33,128 nt of DNA from Betaproteobacteria bacterium UBA2293 (lineage in GTDB: Bacteria > Pseudomonadota > Gammaproteobacteria > Burkholderiales > Rhodocyclaceae): positions 1 through 33,128 of the forward strand of contig DDWF01000255.1 in assembly GCA_002345845.1 (NCBI GenBank). Reading direction: 5' to 3'. A program made the translations under genes and the position numbers. The number at the start of each line of letters is the position of its first letter. Within the stretch, counting starts at the first letter, position 1. Below, piece by piece: positions 23,341-31,782 of this stretch. The notes below the pieces were generated by a model. The model did no database searches, was not told the DNA's origin, and was given only the letters and a program-made list of their open reading frames with translations.

Positions 23341-24866
23341 CAGAGAATCACCACGAAGGTCGCCATGACCGCCATCATCAGGTAGCGCGGTTGCTCAAGC
23401 AGGTTTTCCAGGGTCCGCAGGTAAGCCCCCAGGCGCTTCAGGGCGCGTTCGGCGGCACCGCCGCGGCCCTGCAGCAACAGGCGATTCTCGATGCGTTGCA
23501 GGACATCCGAGGTGCCGGCCAGCAGCCGGCCGGGCAGGCCGTCGGCACGTACCAGCGGCCGCTCGGGGTCGGGCGCCTTGCCCTTGCCGGCTTCGCCGAT
23601 GGCCGGATCGAGGAAATGTTCTTCGAGATTGCGCACATCGCGGGCGAAGGCGTTGGTCGGCTGGACCAGCAATTCGTAAGACACCTTGTCCAGCCAGAAA
23701 CGCTGCACGGCCAGCGTGTACAGCAGCGGGTTGTTGCGCAGCCAGGCCGGCGGTGGCGCCGGCCGCTGAGCCGCCAGAACCAGCCAGGACGGCGCCAGCA
23801 GGAATTGCCAGGCGCGCCAGGCGGCATGCAGACAGAGGTGCACGGTGGCCAGCGTCGTCCAGCCGAGGCCGATGGCGACAAACATCAGCGACACCTGGAA
23901 CAGCGTGGCAAAAATCAGCGCCGACTTGACGTCCGTCTGCACCAGCCCGCAGAACCACGCGTAGAAGGCGGTCAGCGCGCCGAGCACGGTGAGCAGCAGG
24001 AGCACATCAGGCAGCTGGGCGAGCAAGGGTTCGAGGCGCAGCATCAGGTAGACGCCGGCGTGCACCATGACCGCGCCGTAGAACACCGCCGACGACGGCG
24101 TCGGCCCTTCAAGGGCGCGGGCGATCCATGGCGAGAACGGCAGTTGCGCCGATTTGGCCAGGGCGGCGAGGACGAAGCCGAGGGCGATCAGGCGGGCACT
24201 GGCGACCCCCAGGCTGTTGTCGCCGATGATCGCCGGCCATTCGAAACTGCCCAGCCAGACGGCAGCAAAACCGAGGCCGAGGAGGAAACCGGCATCGCCG
24301 CCGCGGTTGGTGACGAAGGCGAACAGGGCGTTGCCGGTGGCCACCGGACGCTGCCAGGCATAGCCGATGAGCAGGAAGGAGGCGACGCCGCACATTTCCC
24401 AGCCGACGAAGGCGAGCAGGCCGTTGCCAGCGAGCAGCACGAACTGGATGCCGGAGAGGAACAGGCAGAGGACGATGAAGTAGCGGTGGAAACCGGCTTC
24501 GCGATGCAGGTAATTGGCCGAGAAGCGGACGACCAGCCAGCCGATGGCAGCGCAGACGGTGGCGACACTGAGCGACAACCCGTCGAGCAGGAAGGACAGC
24601 GTGCCCTGCCAGGGGCCGCTACCGAACCAGACGCCGATCACCCGGTGGCCCGGCACGCCCTCGAGCAAGGCCAGCAGGTCGATGGCAAGCAGCAACAGCA
24701 GGCTGCCCAGGGCGGCGACAGCCGACAGGCGGGCGGTCAGCGGCTCGGCGGCATCGCCGCTGGCGCGGCCGAGAAGGACACGGGCGCCATTGACGATGAG
24801 GGCGAGCAGCGGCAGCAGCGGCACCAGCCAGACGACATCGGGCAAAGGGCGGAGCAGTTCGATCAA
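23340..24866 (-). CDS. dabB: NuoL/DabB-like ion-translocating membrane subunit
   Basis: The 508-residue protein matches NuoL/ND5. It has DGLSLSVATVCAAIGWLV, Glu157 in FVGWEMCGVASFLLIGYAWQ, and LAKSAQLPFSPWIARALEGP with Lys238. The ND5-like C-terminus contains LAVQRFWLDKVSYELLVQP and ends in a last transmembrane helix. The position of the NuoL helix-8 His is Tyr263. The only suitable start is a TTG at 24866, overlapping the dabA stop in TTGA; upstream ATGs would give an Arg-rich, non-membrane extension. In characterised DAB systems a DabB of this type pairs with DabA and couples ion flow to CO2 hydration, so this is the most likely DabA partner. The symbol is by context and family, not by proof. 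Confidence 0.85.
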   Translation of the reverse strand: MIELLRPLPDVVWLVPLLPLLALIVNGARVLLGRASGDAAEPLTARLSAVAALGSLLLLLAIDLLALLEGVPGHRVIGVWFGSGPWQGTLSFLLDGLSLSVATVCAAIGWLVVRFSANYLHREAGFHRYFIVLCLFLSGIQFVLLAGNGLLAFVGWEMCGVASFLLIGYAWQRPVATGNALFAFVTNRGGDAGFLLGLGFAAVWLGSFEWPAIIGDNSLGVASARLIALGFVLAALAKSAQLPFSPWIARALEGPTPSSAVFYGAVMVHAGVYLMLRLEPLLAQLPDVLLLLTVLGALTAFYAWFCGLVQTDVKSALIFATLFQVSLMFVAIGLGWTTLATVHLCLHAAWRAWQFLLAPSWLVLAAQRPAPPPAWLRNNPLLYTLAVQRFWLDKVSYELLVQPTNAFARDVRNLEEHFLDPAIGEAGKGKAPDPERPLVRADGLPGRLLAGTSDVLQRIENRLLLQGRGGAAERALKRLGAYLRTLENLLEQPRYLMMAVMATFVVIL

Positions 24867-27800
24867 GTCGCCCCCCCGAGCAGCAGGGCCGGCGCCAGCG
24901 GTCCGGTTTCGCCGGCGAACCAGTCGACCGAGCGGGCAACGTGCGGCAGGACGCTGCGCCCCGCCCACGGCCGCCAGCCGCGCGCCGGCTGATAGTGCTC
25001 GATGGCGCCGCTCTGCGGGTGGCAACTGGCCAGAAGTATCCAGGCGTTGCCGACCAGTTCCTGCAGGGCCGGCTGGCGGGCGATGATGGCATCGAGCATG
25101 GCCGGCGTCTGTTCGACGACGACCAGCAGGCGCATCGGCTCGTGGATTTCCACCATCTGCCAGGGCAGGCCGGTGCGCAGGTCGGAATCGGCGCCCTCCA
25201 TGACGCCGAACAGACCGGTGATGTTGTGGGTGATTTTCGAGCCGCAGCCGAAACGCTCGTTGTCCACGCTGGAGAAGTAGTACTCAAGAGCAATGCCGGC
25301 GCCGACCGGGCCGGCGGCGAGCAGGATGCCCTCGACGATGGCACCGTCGGCATCGCTGCCCGGATCGTAGGAAATGAGGAATACCCGGCGATCGAGGAAA
25401 AGGCCGCGGCTCATCTGCCGGCGGCCGATGAAGGCGGCGGCATTGGTCGCGTGACCGAGTTCCGGGCGGGCCTGGGAGATGTCGCTGGCGCGGGCGGCGA
25501 CATGCAGCCGGCCGATCCACGGCGTTGCCCTCGGCGGCGCCGAGGCCAGACGCCGGCAGCGCTCGGCGGCATGCGCCCGGCAGGCTTCGGCCAGTTGCGC
25601 CAGCAAGCGGTCATGCGCCGGCCGCAGGTCCACCGGCAGCTGGTCGAGGTCGTACCACTCGACGGCGTCGTCGCAGGTATTGTGCTCGGCGGCAATGAAC
25701 CAGGTCTGTTCGGGGATGCTCAGGCCGCGTGCCGCCAATCCGGCGCGCACCGCCGGACGGTTAGCCATGGCGGCAAAGACACGGGCGTTCGGCCCGCCGT
25801 GACGGCCGGAACAGGCGCCGCAATCGTAGGCCGAAAAATGCGGATTGTTTTCGCTGGTGGAACCATGGCCGAGCAGCAACACCAGCGGCGCGAAGTTTTC
25901 GCTCAGGCCGATCATGCGCAGGAAGGCGGCAACCTGCTCGATCTGCTCGCCATCGCTGAAGCCGGCCTGGACATCGTCATCCGTCGTCGCGGCGGCTGTC
26001 AACGCCAGTTCGCTGGCGACCTGACCATCGTGCTGCTGACGCCAGCGACGCAAGGTGTCGCCGAACCAGCCCGGGGCCAGCGTCGCTGCCGCCAGCGCCA
26101 GCAATGATGGGGCGCCGGCAGCGGCAGTCAGCAGGGGGCCGGCCAGCGGACTGCGCCGGGTCGCCTGGTAAAGGTGCTGGCGCCAACGCAGACGGCGTTC
26201 GCGGCGCACGGTATGGCGCGCTGCCGGCTGCTCGCTGCCGGCGGCTGGCAACTCGCGTATCAGGTGGTCTGGCGTGACGACGATCGGACAAAGCGCCGTC
26301 GGCGCCGCATCGTCCATCCCCTGCCAGTACATGACCACACCGAAAAAGCCGGCGGCGCCGTAGGTGACGACATCCGGCGCGATTTCCTCAAGGTGGCGCC
26401 GGGTGCCCTCCTCGCGATCGTCCATGCACATGATCACCTGGGCGGCCGGCACGGCCGGTGCCGCCGCTCGCCCCCGGTTGGCGGTCAGGGCGGCGAACAG
26501 TTGCTCGCGGTAATGGCGTTCGTAAGCCTGCAACCAGACCTGGCCACGCTGCAGCGGTGACAGCGAGGCGGCGCAATCGAGCAGAGCGACGGCATCCTCC
26601 GTGGTCAGCGCCGTCAGTTCCTCGGCGCTCAGCGCGAGCTGGCGGAGCAGCGCTGCCAGACGACGGCTGCCCTCCTCCGCATCCGGCTCGCAGCGGGCGG
26701 CAATGGTTTCGGCGAGGATCAGCCAGGCCGCTTCGTCGCCGGTCTTGCCGATCGCCACCCGATGCGCTGCCAGGTGTTGCAGATCCTCGGGCAGTGACTG
26801 CCGGCGCAGGGCATCGCGGACGTAGAACTCGGCCGGATGGGCTGCGTAATAAGCCTGCAACTCGGCAAAATTCATCGCTGCCCCGGTCAGCCGGGCCATC
26901 AGATCCTCGCACAGCAGGCGCTCAAGGAGGACGCGGACGGCCAGGTAATCGAGCATGGCCACCGGCGTGCCATCACCCGCCCCGGGATGCCGGTCGCGCC
27001 ACAGGAACATGCCCGACCAGCCCGGCAGTTCCAGGCTCAGGCGCTCCAGATAGGCCGGCCACAGGCGATCGTCGGGCAGCAGCCGGGCGAGTTCTTCAAG
27101 CAGCACGGCCAGCGGGTCATCCACCATGTGCACGATCTCGTCGCGCACATTCGGCAGCTCGTCCAGTTCCCAGTACATATCGAGGCCGGCGCTCGCCCGC
27201 CAGGCCGCGAAGAAGCCCCGCTCACGGCTAGGGTTGCGCCAGGGAGCCAGGCCAAGATCGAGATGGGCGGCGAGATGGCGTTGCAGGATGGTGCGCACCT
27301 TTTCCAGCACATCCTCGCCACTGATCGCTTCGAGCAGGTTGCGCAGGGTTCGCCGCTCCCCCACCTCGGCACACAGCGCTTGCCAGCGTTGGCGGGCCTC
27401 CTCCTGCCAGTCATCGCCATGCCGCTGCGGACACGCCTCAAGCAGCCGCCGGGCGGCGTTCAGACAATCGTCGGCGCCGACCGGATGCTCGCGTTCCCGC
27501 CAGGCGACATGCGCCCGGCCGACATCCTCTGCCGCCACCAGCAGGCTGGCGAGCAGAACATCGTGGCGCTGCCGAGGCCCGGCGAACAGTGGCTCTCCCT
27601 GCTCCGGCAGCAATTCGTCCAGGGCTGCCAGCAGGTCGTCACGGGTGATGCGGCCAGCGGCGAACTCGGCCCGGAAACGCGATTCCGGCCAGTAGGTGGC
27701 GGCACCGGTCAACTGCTGCGCCGCCGCCAGGGCCTCGGCGAAGGGCAGATGCTGGAAACCGTGCAGGGTGTTGTGATGGACGAAATTGCTGATCGGCGCC

Positions 27801-27880
27801 TGGGCCGGCAGCAGGTGCGCCAGATGCTCGACGCAGCGGGCCAGGCGTTCGCGGATCGGCAGTGTTTCGTCGCCGCTCAT
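24863..27880 (-). CDS. dabA: DabA (DUF2309), inorganic carbon uptake/CO2 hydration subunit
   Basis: The 1005-residue soluble protein belongs to the DUF2309/DabA family, a beta-carbonic-anhydrase-like subunit that hydrates CO2 only when coupled to a membrane partner. The start at 27880 is set by GGAGG five bases upstream; an ATG ten codons earlier lacks this. The N-terminus has the family block ISNFVHHNTLHGFQHLPF. Putative zinc ligands are Cys485 and Asp487 in IMCMDDREEG, His672 in LLGHGSTSENN and Cys687 in YDCGAC. The C-x-D pair and the 15-residue His-Cys spacing agree with the published H. neapolitanus ligands as I recall them. The gene sits one base after the first NuoM-like stop and overlaps the NuoL-like start. 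Length is at the long end of the family. Confidence 0.93.
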   Translation of the reverse strand: MSGDETLPIRERLARCVEHLAHLLPAQAPISNFVHHNTLHGFQHLPFAEALAAAQQLTGAATYWPESRFRAEFAAGRITRDDLLAALDELLPEQGEPLFAGPRQRHDVLLASLLVAAEDVGRAHVAWREREHPVGADDCLNAARRLLEACPQRHGDDWQEEARQRWQALCAEVGERRTLRNLLEAISGEDVLEKVRTILQRHLAAHLDLGLAPWRNPSRERGFFAAWRASAGLDMYWELDELPNVRDEIVHMVDDPLAVLLEELARLLPDDRLWPAYLERLSLELPGWSGMFLWRDRHPGAGDGTPVAMLDYLAVRVLLERLLCEDLMARLTGAAMNFAELQAYYAAHPAEFYVRDALRRQSLPEDLQHLAAHRVAIGKTGDEAAWLILAETIAARCEPDAEEGSRRLAALLRQLALSAEELTALTTEDAVALLDCAASLSPLQRGQVWLQAYERHYREQLFAALTANRGRAAAPAVPAAQVIMCMDDREEGTRRHLEEIAPDVVTYGAAGFFGVVMYWQGMDDAAPTALCPIVVTPDHLIRELPAAGSEQPAARHTVRRERRLRWRQHLYQATRRSPLAGPLLTAAAGAPSLLALAAATLAPGWFGDTLRRWRQQHDGQVASELALTAAATTDDDVQAGFSDGEQIEQVAAFLRMIGLSENFAPLVLLLGHGSTSENNPHFSAYDCGACSGRHGGPNARVFAAMANRPAVRAGLAARGLSIPEQTWFIAAEHNTCDDAVEWYDLDQLPVDLRPAHDRLLAQLAEACRAHAAERCRRLASAPPRATPWIGRLHVAARASDISQARPELGHATNAAAFIGRRQMSRGLFLDRRVFLISYDPGSDADGAIVEGILLAAGPVGAGIALEYYFSSVDNERFGCGSKITHNITGLFGVMEGADSDLRTGLPWQMVEIHEPMRLLVVVEQTPAMLDAIIARQPALQELVGNAWILLASCHPQSGAIEHYQPARGWRPWAGRSVLPHVARSVDWFAGETGPLAPALLLGGAT

Positions 27881-27881
27881 C

Positions 27882-29327
27882 TCAGCCTCCGAACAAGCGG
27901 GCAACGACATCGACGCTACCGGCGACCAGGGCGAGCAAGGGCGCCGGCCAGAAGCCGAGGATGACGATACAGGCTGCCAGCAGAGCCGCTGCGGCCATCT
28001 CGGTCCGTTTCATGTCGGCCAGTTCCATCGCCGGTCCGCGCAGGCACAGGCGGTTGACCACACGCAGACTGAAGGCGGCGCCAATCAACATGCCCAGGCA
28101 GATGATCAGCATCCAGCCCCCCCAGCGGCCGAAGCCGCCAATCAGCGCATGGACTTCGCCGATGAAACCGGCACTGCCCGGCAGGCCGATCGCCGCCAGA
28201 AAAGCGAAGCCGGCAAAGAAGGCGAATCGCGGGGTACGGCCGAGCAGCGATCCGTAATCGGCCAGGTCGCGGCTGTGGGTGCGCTGGTAGAGCAGGCCGA
28301 CGATCAGGAAGAGCAGGCCGGCGGCCAGTCCATGCGCCACCATCTGGAAAACCGCCCCGGTCAGGCCGGTAACGTTGAGGGTGGCGATGCCGAGCAGGAC
28401 GATGCCCATGTGCGAGATCGACGAGTAGGCGACCATCGCCTTCAGATCCTGCTGCCGCCAGGCGAGGATGCCACCATAGAGCATGCTGACGAGCGCCAGC
28501 ACGGCCAGCCAGTCCTGCGTCGCCAGCAATGCCGCCGGCAAGGTTTCGGCGGCGCGGATCAGGCCGTAGGCGCCCATCTTCAGCAGTACGCCGGAGAGCA
28601 GGATGGACACCGGGCTGGGCGCCTCGACATGAGCCAGCGGCAGCCAGCCATGCAGCGGTACCACCGGCATCTTGACGGCGAAGCCGGCGAACAGGCCGGC
28701 AAAGATCAGCAGTTGCGTATGCAGCGGCAGGCTACGGCCGCCCTCGGCCATGTCGGCCATGGCAAAGCTGTGACCGGGCGCCGCGTCATAGAGAAAGAGC
28801 AAGGCGACCAGCATGAAAACCGAGCCGCCCAATGTATACAGGAAGAAATTGAGCGCTGCCCGCTGCCGGTTGGGCCCACCCAGGCGTTCGATGAGAAAGA
28901 ACAGCGGAATCAGGGTCGCTTCCCAGAAAACGTAGAACAGCGACCAGTCACGCGCCGTGAACACGCCAAAGATGGCTGATTCGAGCAGCAGGACAAGAAC
29001 GAAGTAGAGGCGGGCACCGCTCTCCATGCGCCGCGAGATGAGGACGGCAATCAGGGTGAGCAAGGCCGTCAGCAGCACCATGGCCAGCGAAATACCATCA
29101 ACGCCGAGGGCAAAATGCGAACCGAGGCGGGCATTCCAGGCCCGGCTCTCGAACATCTGGATCGCCGGACCGCCGGGATCGAACTGTGTCGCCAGCCACA
29201 AGGCGTAGCCCAGCGCCGCCAAGGCAAAGGCCATGGCCGCCCGCCACAACAGCGCGGGACGACTGGCCGGCAGCACGGCGACCAGCGCCGCACCGAAGAC
29301 TGGCATGAAAACCAGTATCTTCAGCAC
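27882..29327 (-). CDS. NuoM/MrpD-like membrane subunit, first gene of the DabA locus
   Basis: The 481-residue protein is a canonical antiporter-like subunit. It has Glu136 in FYVFWEATLIPLFFL, Lys219 in GFAVKMPVVPLHGWLPLAH, Lys250 in SGVLLKMGAYGLIRA, and a late GFIGEV motif. These are the residues proposed to form the proton path. The start is taken as GTG at 29327, although GGAGG is only one base away. ATG at 29306 is the alternative and would lose seven residues. Of the four membrane subunits here it looks closest to ordinary NuoM. The dabA gene begins one base after its TGA. With no NuoA-K genes around, it should be part of the DabA complex rather than respiratory complex I. Confidence 0.9.
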   Translation of the reverse strand: MLKILVFMPVFGAALVAVLPASRPALLWRAAMAFALAALGYALWLATQFDPGGPAIQMFESRAWNARLGSHFALGVDGISLAMVLLTALLTLIAVLISRRMESGARLYFVLVLLLESAIFGVFTARDWSLFYVFWEATLIPLFFLIERLGGPNRQRAALNFFLYTLGGSVFMLVALLFLYDAAPGHSFAMADMAEGGRSLPLHTQLLIFAGLFAGFAVKMPVVPLHGWLPLAHVEAPSPVSILLSGVLLKMGAYGLIRAAETLPAALLATQDWLAVLALVSMLYGGILAWRQQDLKAMVAYSSISHMGIVLLGIATLNVTGLTGAVFQMVAHGLAAGLLFLIVGLLYQRTHSRDLADYGSLLGRTPRFAFFAGFAFLAAIGLPGSAGFIGEVHALIGGFGRWGGWMLIICLGMLIGAAFSLRVVNRLCLRGPAMELADMKRTEMAAAALLAACIVILGFWPAPLLALVAGSVDVVARLFGG

Positions 29328-29548
29328 GCCTCCGCCCCCACGCCGGAAACACCCACCCCTGTTCCTGTCATCCGCCGATTATGCCAGTGCGCGAGCCGGT
29401 GTGAGCATGCTGAATGACGCCCGCCGCCGCCAAATACGGCGCCATTCGTCCGCCTCGGACGGCGACGAAAAACGGAATATTTTTCCTCTGTGATTACGCC
29501 CGATAACCCGTTAGAATTTGTCAAGTTTGTAAATAACAAAGACCAATC
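29328..29548. promoter_or_regulatory. Divergent intergenic region between the dab locus and the HTH-receiver gene
   Basis: On the minus strand CATAAT (plus 29378-29383) may be a -10 box for the dab genes, with no good -35. A TTGACA on the same strand (29518-29523) lies much further up without a matching -10. On the plus strand TAGAAT at 29512-29517 could serve the 29549 gene. A CGTCCG/CGGACG hairpin lies at 29447-29461. The right half is distinctly AT-rich. No gene was found. Confidence 0.35.
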
Positions 29549-30136
29549 ATGGCAGAGTCCGAATTCCTCAGCACCCGACAAGCCGCACAACGCTTGGGCG
29601 TTTCCCTTGGCACTGTGCAAAACATGGTGGAAAGCGGCGCCCTTGAAGCGTGGAAAACGACCGGCGGCCATCGCCGCATCCCGGTCGCCTCGGTGGACGC
29701 GCTGCTCGCCCGCCGCCGTACCCAGACAGCGGGCGGTCATGATGGCGCCGGCCGGCTCGACATCCTGATCACCGAAGACGATCCGACCCTGCAGCTGCTC
29801 TACCAGACCTCCATGGATGGCTGGAGCCTGCCGATCAGCCTGCGCATCGTCGACAACGGTTTCGAAGGCTTGCTGCAGGTTGGCCAGCGGCCACCGGACA
29901 TCCTGATTGCCGACCTGATGATGCCCGGCATGGATGGATTCGAGATGATCCGCCATCTGCGCGCCAATCCCGACCTGGCCCGCATGGACATCATCGTGGT
30001 CAGCGTCATGGATCGGGAAACCATAATCCAGCGCGGTCTGCCGCCGGATGTGACCATTTTCACCAAGCCGATTCCCTTCCACGAAATCAAGGGGTTCCTG
30101 TTGGGCCGTCTGGCCGCCAGGCAGCGCACTAGCTGA
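29549..30136 (+). CDS. Excisionase-type HTH fused to a response-regulator receiver domain
   Basis: The 195-residue protein has an N-terminal helix-turn-helix of the HTH_17/MerR-like kind (residues 5-55, [20 protein letters not shown], with GGHRRIP as wing). After a short linker comes a receiver domain (about 70-190). The receiver keeps the acidic pair Asp77/Asp78, phospho-acceptor Asp122 in [13 protein letters not shown], Ser152 and Lys173 in FTKPI. The order, DNA-binding first and receiver last, is reversed from common response regulators. It should bind DNA under control of phosphorylation, but no histidine kinase is next to it. A chemoreceptor gene follows after 76 bases with a hairpin between, suggesting a link to chemotaxis signalling; that is inference. 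The ribosome binding site is weak. Confidence 0.85.
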   Translation: MAESEFLSTRQAAQRLGVSLGTVQNMVESGALEAWKTTGGHRRIPVASVDALLARRRTQTAGGHDGAGRLDILITEDDPTLQLLYQTSMDGWSLPISLRIVDNGFEGLLQVGQRPPDILIADLMMPGMDGFEMIRHLRANPDLARMDIIVVSVMDRETIIQRGLPPDVTIFTKPIPFHEIKGFLLGRLAARQRTS

Positions 30137-30160
30137 ACGCAGCAGGAAAGAAACGATTCA

Positions 30161-30185
30161 TCCCCGCCAGGCCCACGCGCGGGGA
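30161..30185 (+). terminator. Hairpin between the HTH-receiver and chemoreceptor genes
   Basis: TCCCCGC and GCGGGGA form a 7-base-pair stem with an 11-base loop. No T-run follows, so it may be a partial terminator or an mRNA-processing element that sets different levels for the two genes. Confidence 0.4.
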
Positions 30186-30212
30186 CAGTTAAAACTACAG
30201 GGAGACAAACCC

Positions 30213-31730
30213 ATGGGCCTTTTCAGCAGTAACGGTCGTATCGACAAGGTCGATAGCGACATCGCCGCCATTGCCGATGGCAATGCCGACCTCTCCCATA
30301 GCATCGGCAGCAGCGGCAACGATGCGGCGGGAAGGATTTCGACCAATCTCAACCGTTTCATCGGGCGTATCCGCAGCTTGATCTCGCACGCCCGCGAACG
30401 CTCGGTGAGCATCGCCGCCGATGCAGCACGCATGAACCACCTGGTACAACTGACCGGCGATGCGGTGATGCGTCAGGAAGCACTGGCTCAAGGCATTTTC
30501 GAATCGAGTAACCGGGTCAATGTCGCCGTCGGCGAAGTGACCAGCAACTCCGACGCCATTCAGGCGTCGACCGCCAGCAATCTCGACCTCGCCCAGCGCT
30601 CGCTGACGCAGATGGAAACGGTTGCGACAACGATGCGCTCGACCAACCAGCACATTGAACACTTTTCCTCGACCGTCACCGAGTTGCATGCCAGTTCGAT
30701 GAAGATCAACGAGATCGTCTCGCTGATCAACGACATTTCCGACCAGACCAACCTGCTGGCGCTCAACGCCGCCATCGAGGCGGCGCGTGCCGGCGAGGCC
30801 GGCCGCGGCTTCGCCGTCGTCGCCGACGAGGTGCGCAAGCTGGCCGAGAAGGTCAAGAAGGCCACCCAGGTCATCGGCCAGAACACCCAGTCGATGATCA
30901 ATCTGGTCGCCGACACCTCGGAGAAGACGCAAACCATCGTCGGCGAGGTCACCCGCGCCAACGGCTATATCGAAACCTCGGCCACCGACCTGACCACCAT
31001 GGTTGGCGACTTCCGTCGCACCACCGAGCAGTTGAGCGCCATCACCGGGGCAATCAGCAACCTGCGTGACTGCAACCAGTCGATCCACAGCGAGGTCGCC
31101 GAGATCCGCGACCATTCGGTGGATATCTCCGGGCGCATGAAACAGTGCCTCTCATCGGCCAAGACCCTGCGCGAATCGACCGAGGACCTGCAATGCACGC
31201 TGGCCGATTTCCGCACCGGCAACAGCGCCTTTGACAATCTGCATGACCAGTGCTCCCGCTTCCGTGACAACGTCGCCGCCATCCTGCAAAAGCTGGCCGA
31301 GCGTGGCGTCAATGTCTTCGATCAGGCCTACAAGGACATCCCCGGCTCCAACCCGAAACGCTACACCACCGCCTACGACGGCCAGTGCGACGGCGAACTG
31401 ACCCGCCTCTACGACGACCTGCTGCGCGACGTACCCGGTCTGACCTACTCGCTGGCGGTGGACAGCAATGGCTACGCCCCTGCCCACAACGGCGTCTTCT
31501 CCAATCCGCCCAGCGGCGATCCGGCAGTCGATCTGGTCAAGTGCCGGCATAAACGCATCTTCAGCGACCCGGTCGGCATCAAGCTGGCGAAGAACCAGAA
31601 ATCCTCGCTATTCCAGACTTACGTCCGCGACACCGGCGAAATTCTCAACGACCTGTCGATGCCGATCATGATCAACGGCCGCCACTGGGGCGCCGTGCGC
31701 ATCGGCTTCAAGACGGATCTGGTGGTCTGA
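30213..31730 (+). CDS. Soluble methyl-accepting chemotaxis protein with C-terminal Cache-like sensor
   Basis: The 505-residue receptor has no transmembrane helix. An N-terminal helical region (about 1-80, [17 protein letters not shown] resembles a HAMP-type segment) leads into the coiled-coil signalling domain. Its conserved hairpin tip [20 protein letters not shown] and [10 protein letters not shown] (177-206) would contact CheA and CheW. The C-terminal 150 residues (about 345-505) form a Cache/PAS-like sensor, with [30 protein letters not shown] and [17 protein letters not shown]. Sensing would therefore occur in the cytoplasm, and the sensor lies after the signalling unit instead of before it. 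AGGGAGA gives a good ribosome binding site at 30213. The ligand is unknown. A large hairpin follows the stop. Confidence 0.92.
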   Translation: MGLFSSNGRIDKVDSDIAAIADGNADLSHSIGSSGNDAAGRISTNLNRFIGRIRSLISHARERSVSIAADAARMNHLVQLTGDAVMRQEALAQGIFESSNRVNVAVGEVTSNSDAIQASTASNLDLAQRSLTQMETVATTMRSTNQHIEHFSSTVTELHASSMKINEIVSLINDISDQTNLLALNAAIEAARAGEAGRGFAVVADEVRKLAEKVKKATQVIGQNTQSMINLVADTSEKTQTIVGEVTRANGYIETSATDLTTMVGDFRRTTEQLSAITGAISNLRDCNQSIHSEVAEIRDHSVDISGRMKQCLSSAKTLRESTEDLQCTLADFRTGNSAFDNLHDQCSRFRDNVAAILQKLAERGVNVFDQAYKDIPGSNPKRYTTAYDGQCDGELTRLYDDLLRDVPGLTYSLAVDSNGYAPAHNGVFSNPPSGDPAVDLVKCRHKRIFSDPVGIKLAKNQKSSLFQTYVRDTGEILNDLSMPIMINGRHWGAVRIGFKTDLVV

Positions 31731-31734
31731 AGGC

Positions 31735-31782
31735 AGGATCGAGGATCGAGCTGTTAGCTCAAGCCCCTCGATCCTCGATCCT
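31735..31782. terminator. Long shared hairpin between the chemoreceptor and dnaE genes
   Basis: Arms AGGATCGAGGATCGAG (31735-31750) and its exact complement (31767-31782) make a 16-base-pair stem; each arm is itself a tandem repeat of GGATCGA. A second small hairpin, GAGCT-GTT-AGCTC (31748-31760), competes with the base of the loop. Lying between convergent genes, it should block transcription from both sides, and its right arm includes the first two bases of the complementary dnaE stop codon. No strong T-run is present. Confidence 0.65.

Noticed and set aside
20387..24866. Part of the respiratory complex I operon
   Set aside because: NuoA-K and peripheral-arm genes are absent and the genes are coupled to dabA, so a DabA-linked complex is more likely.
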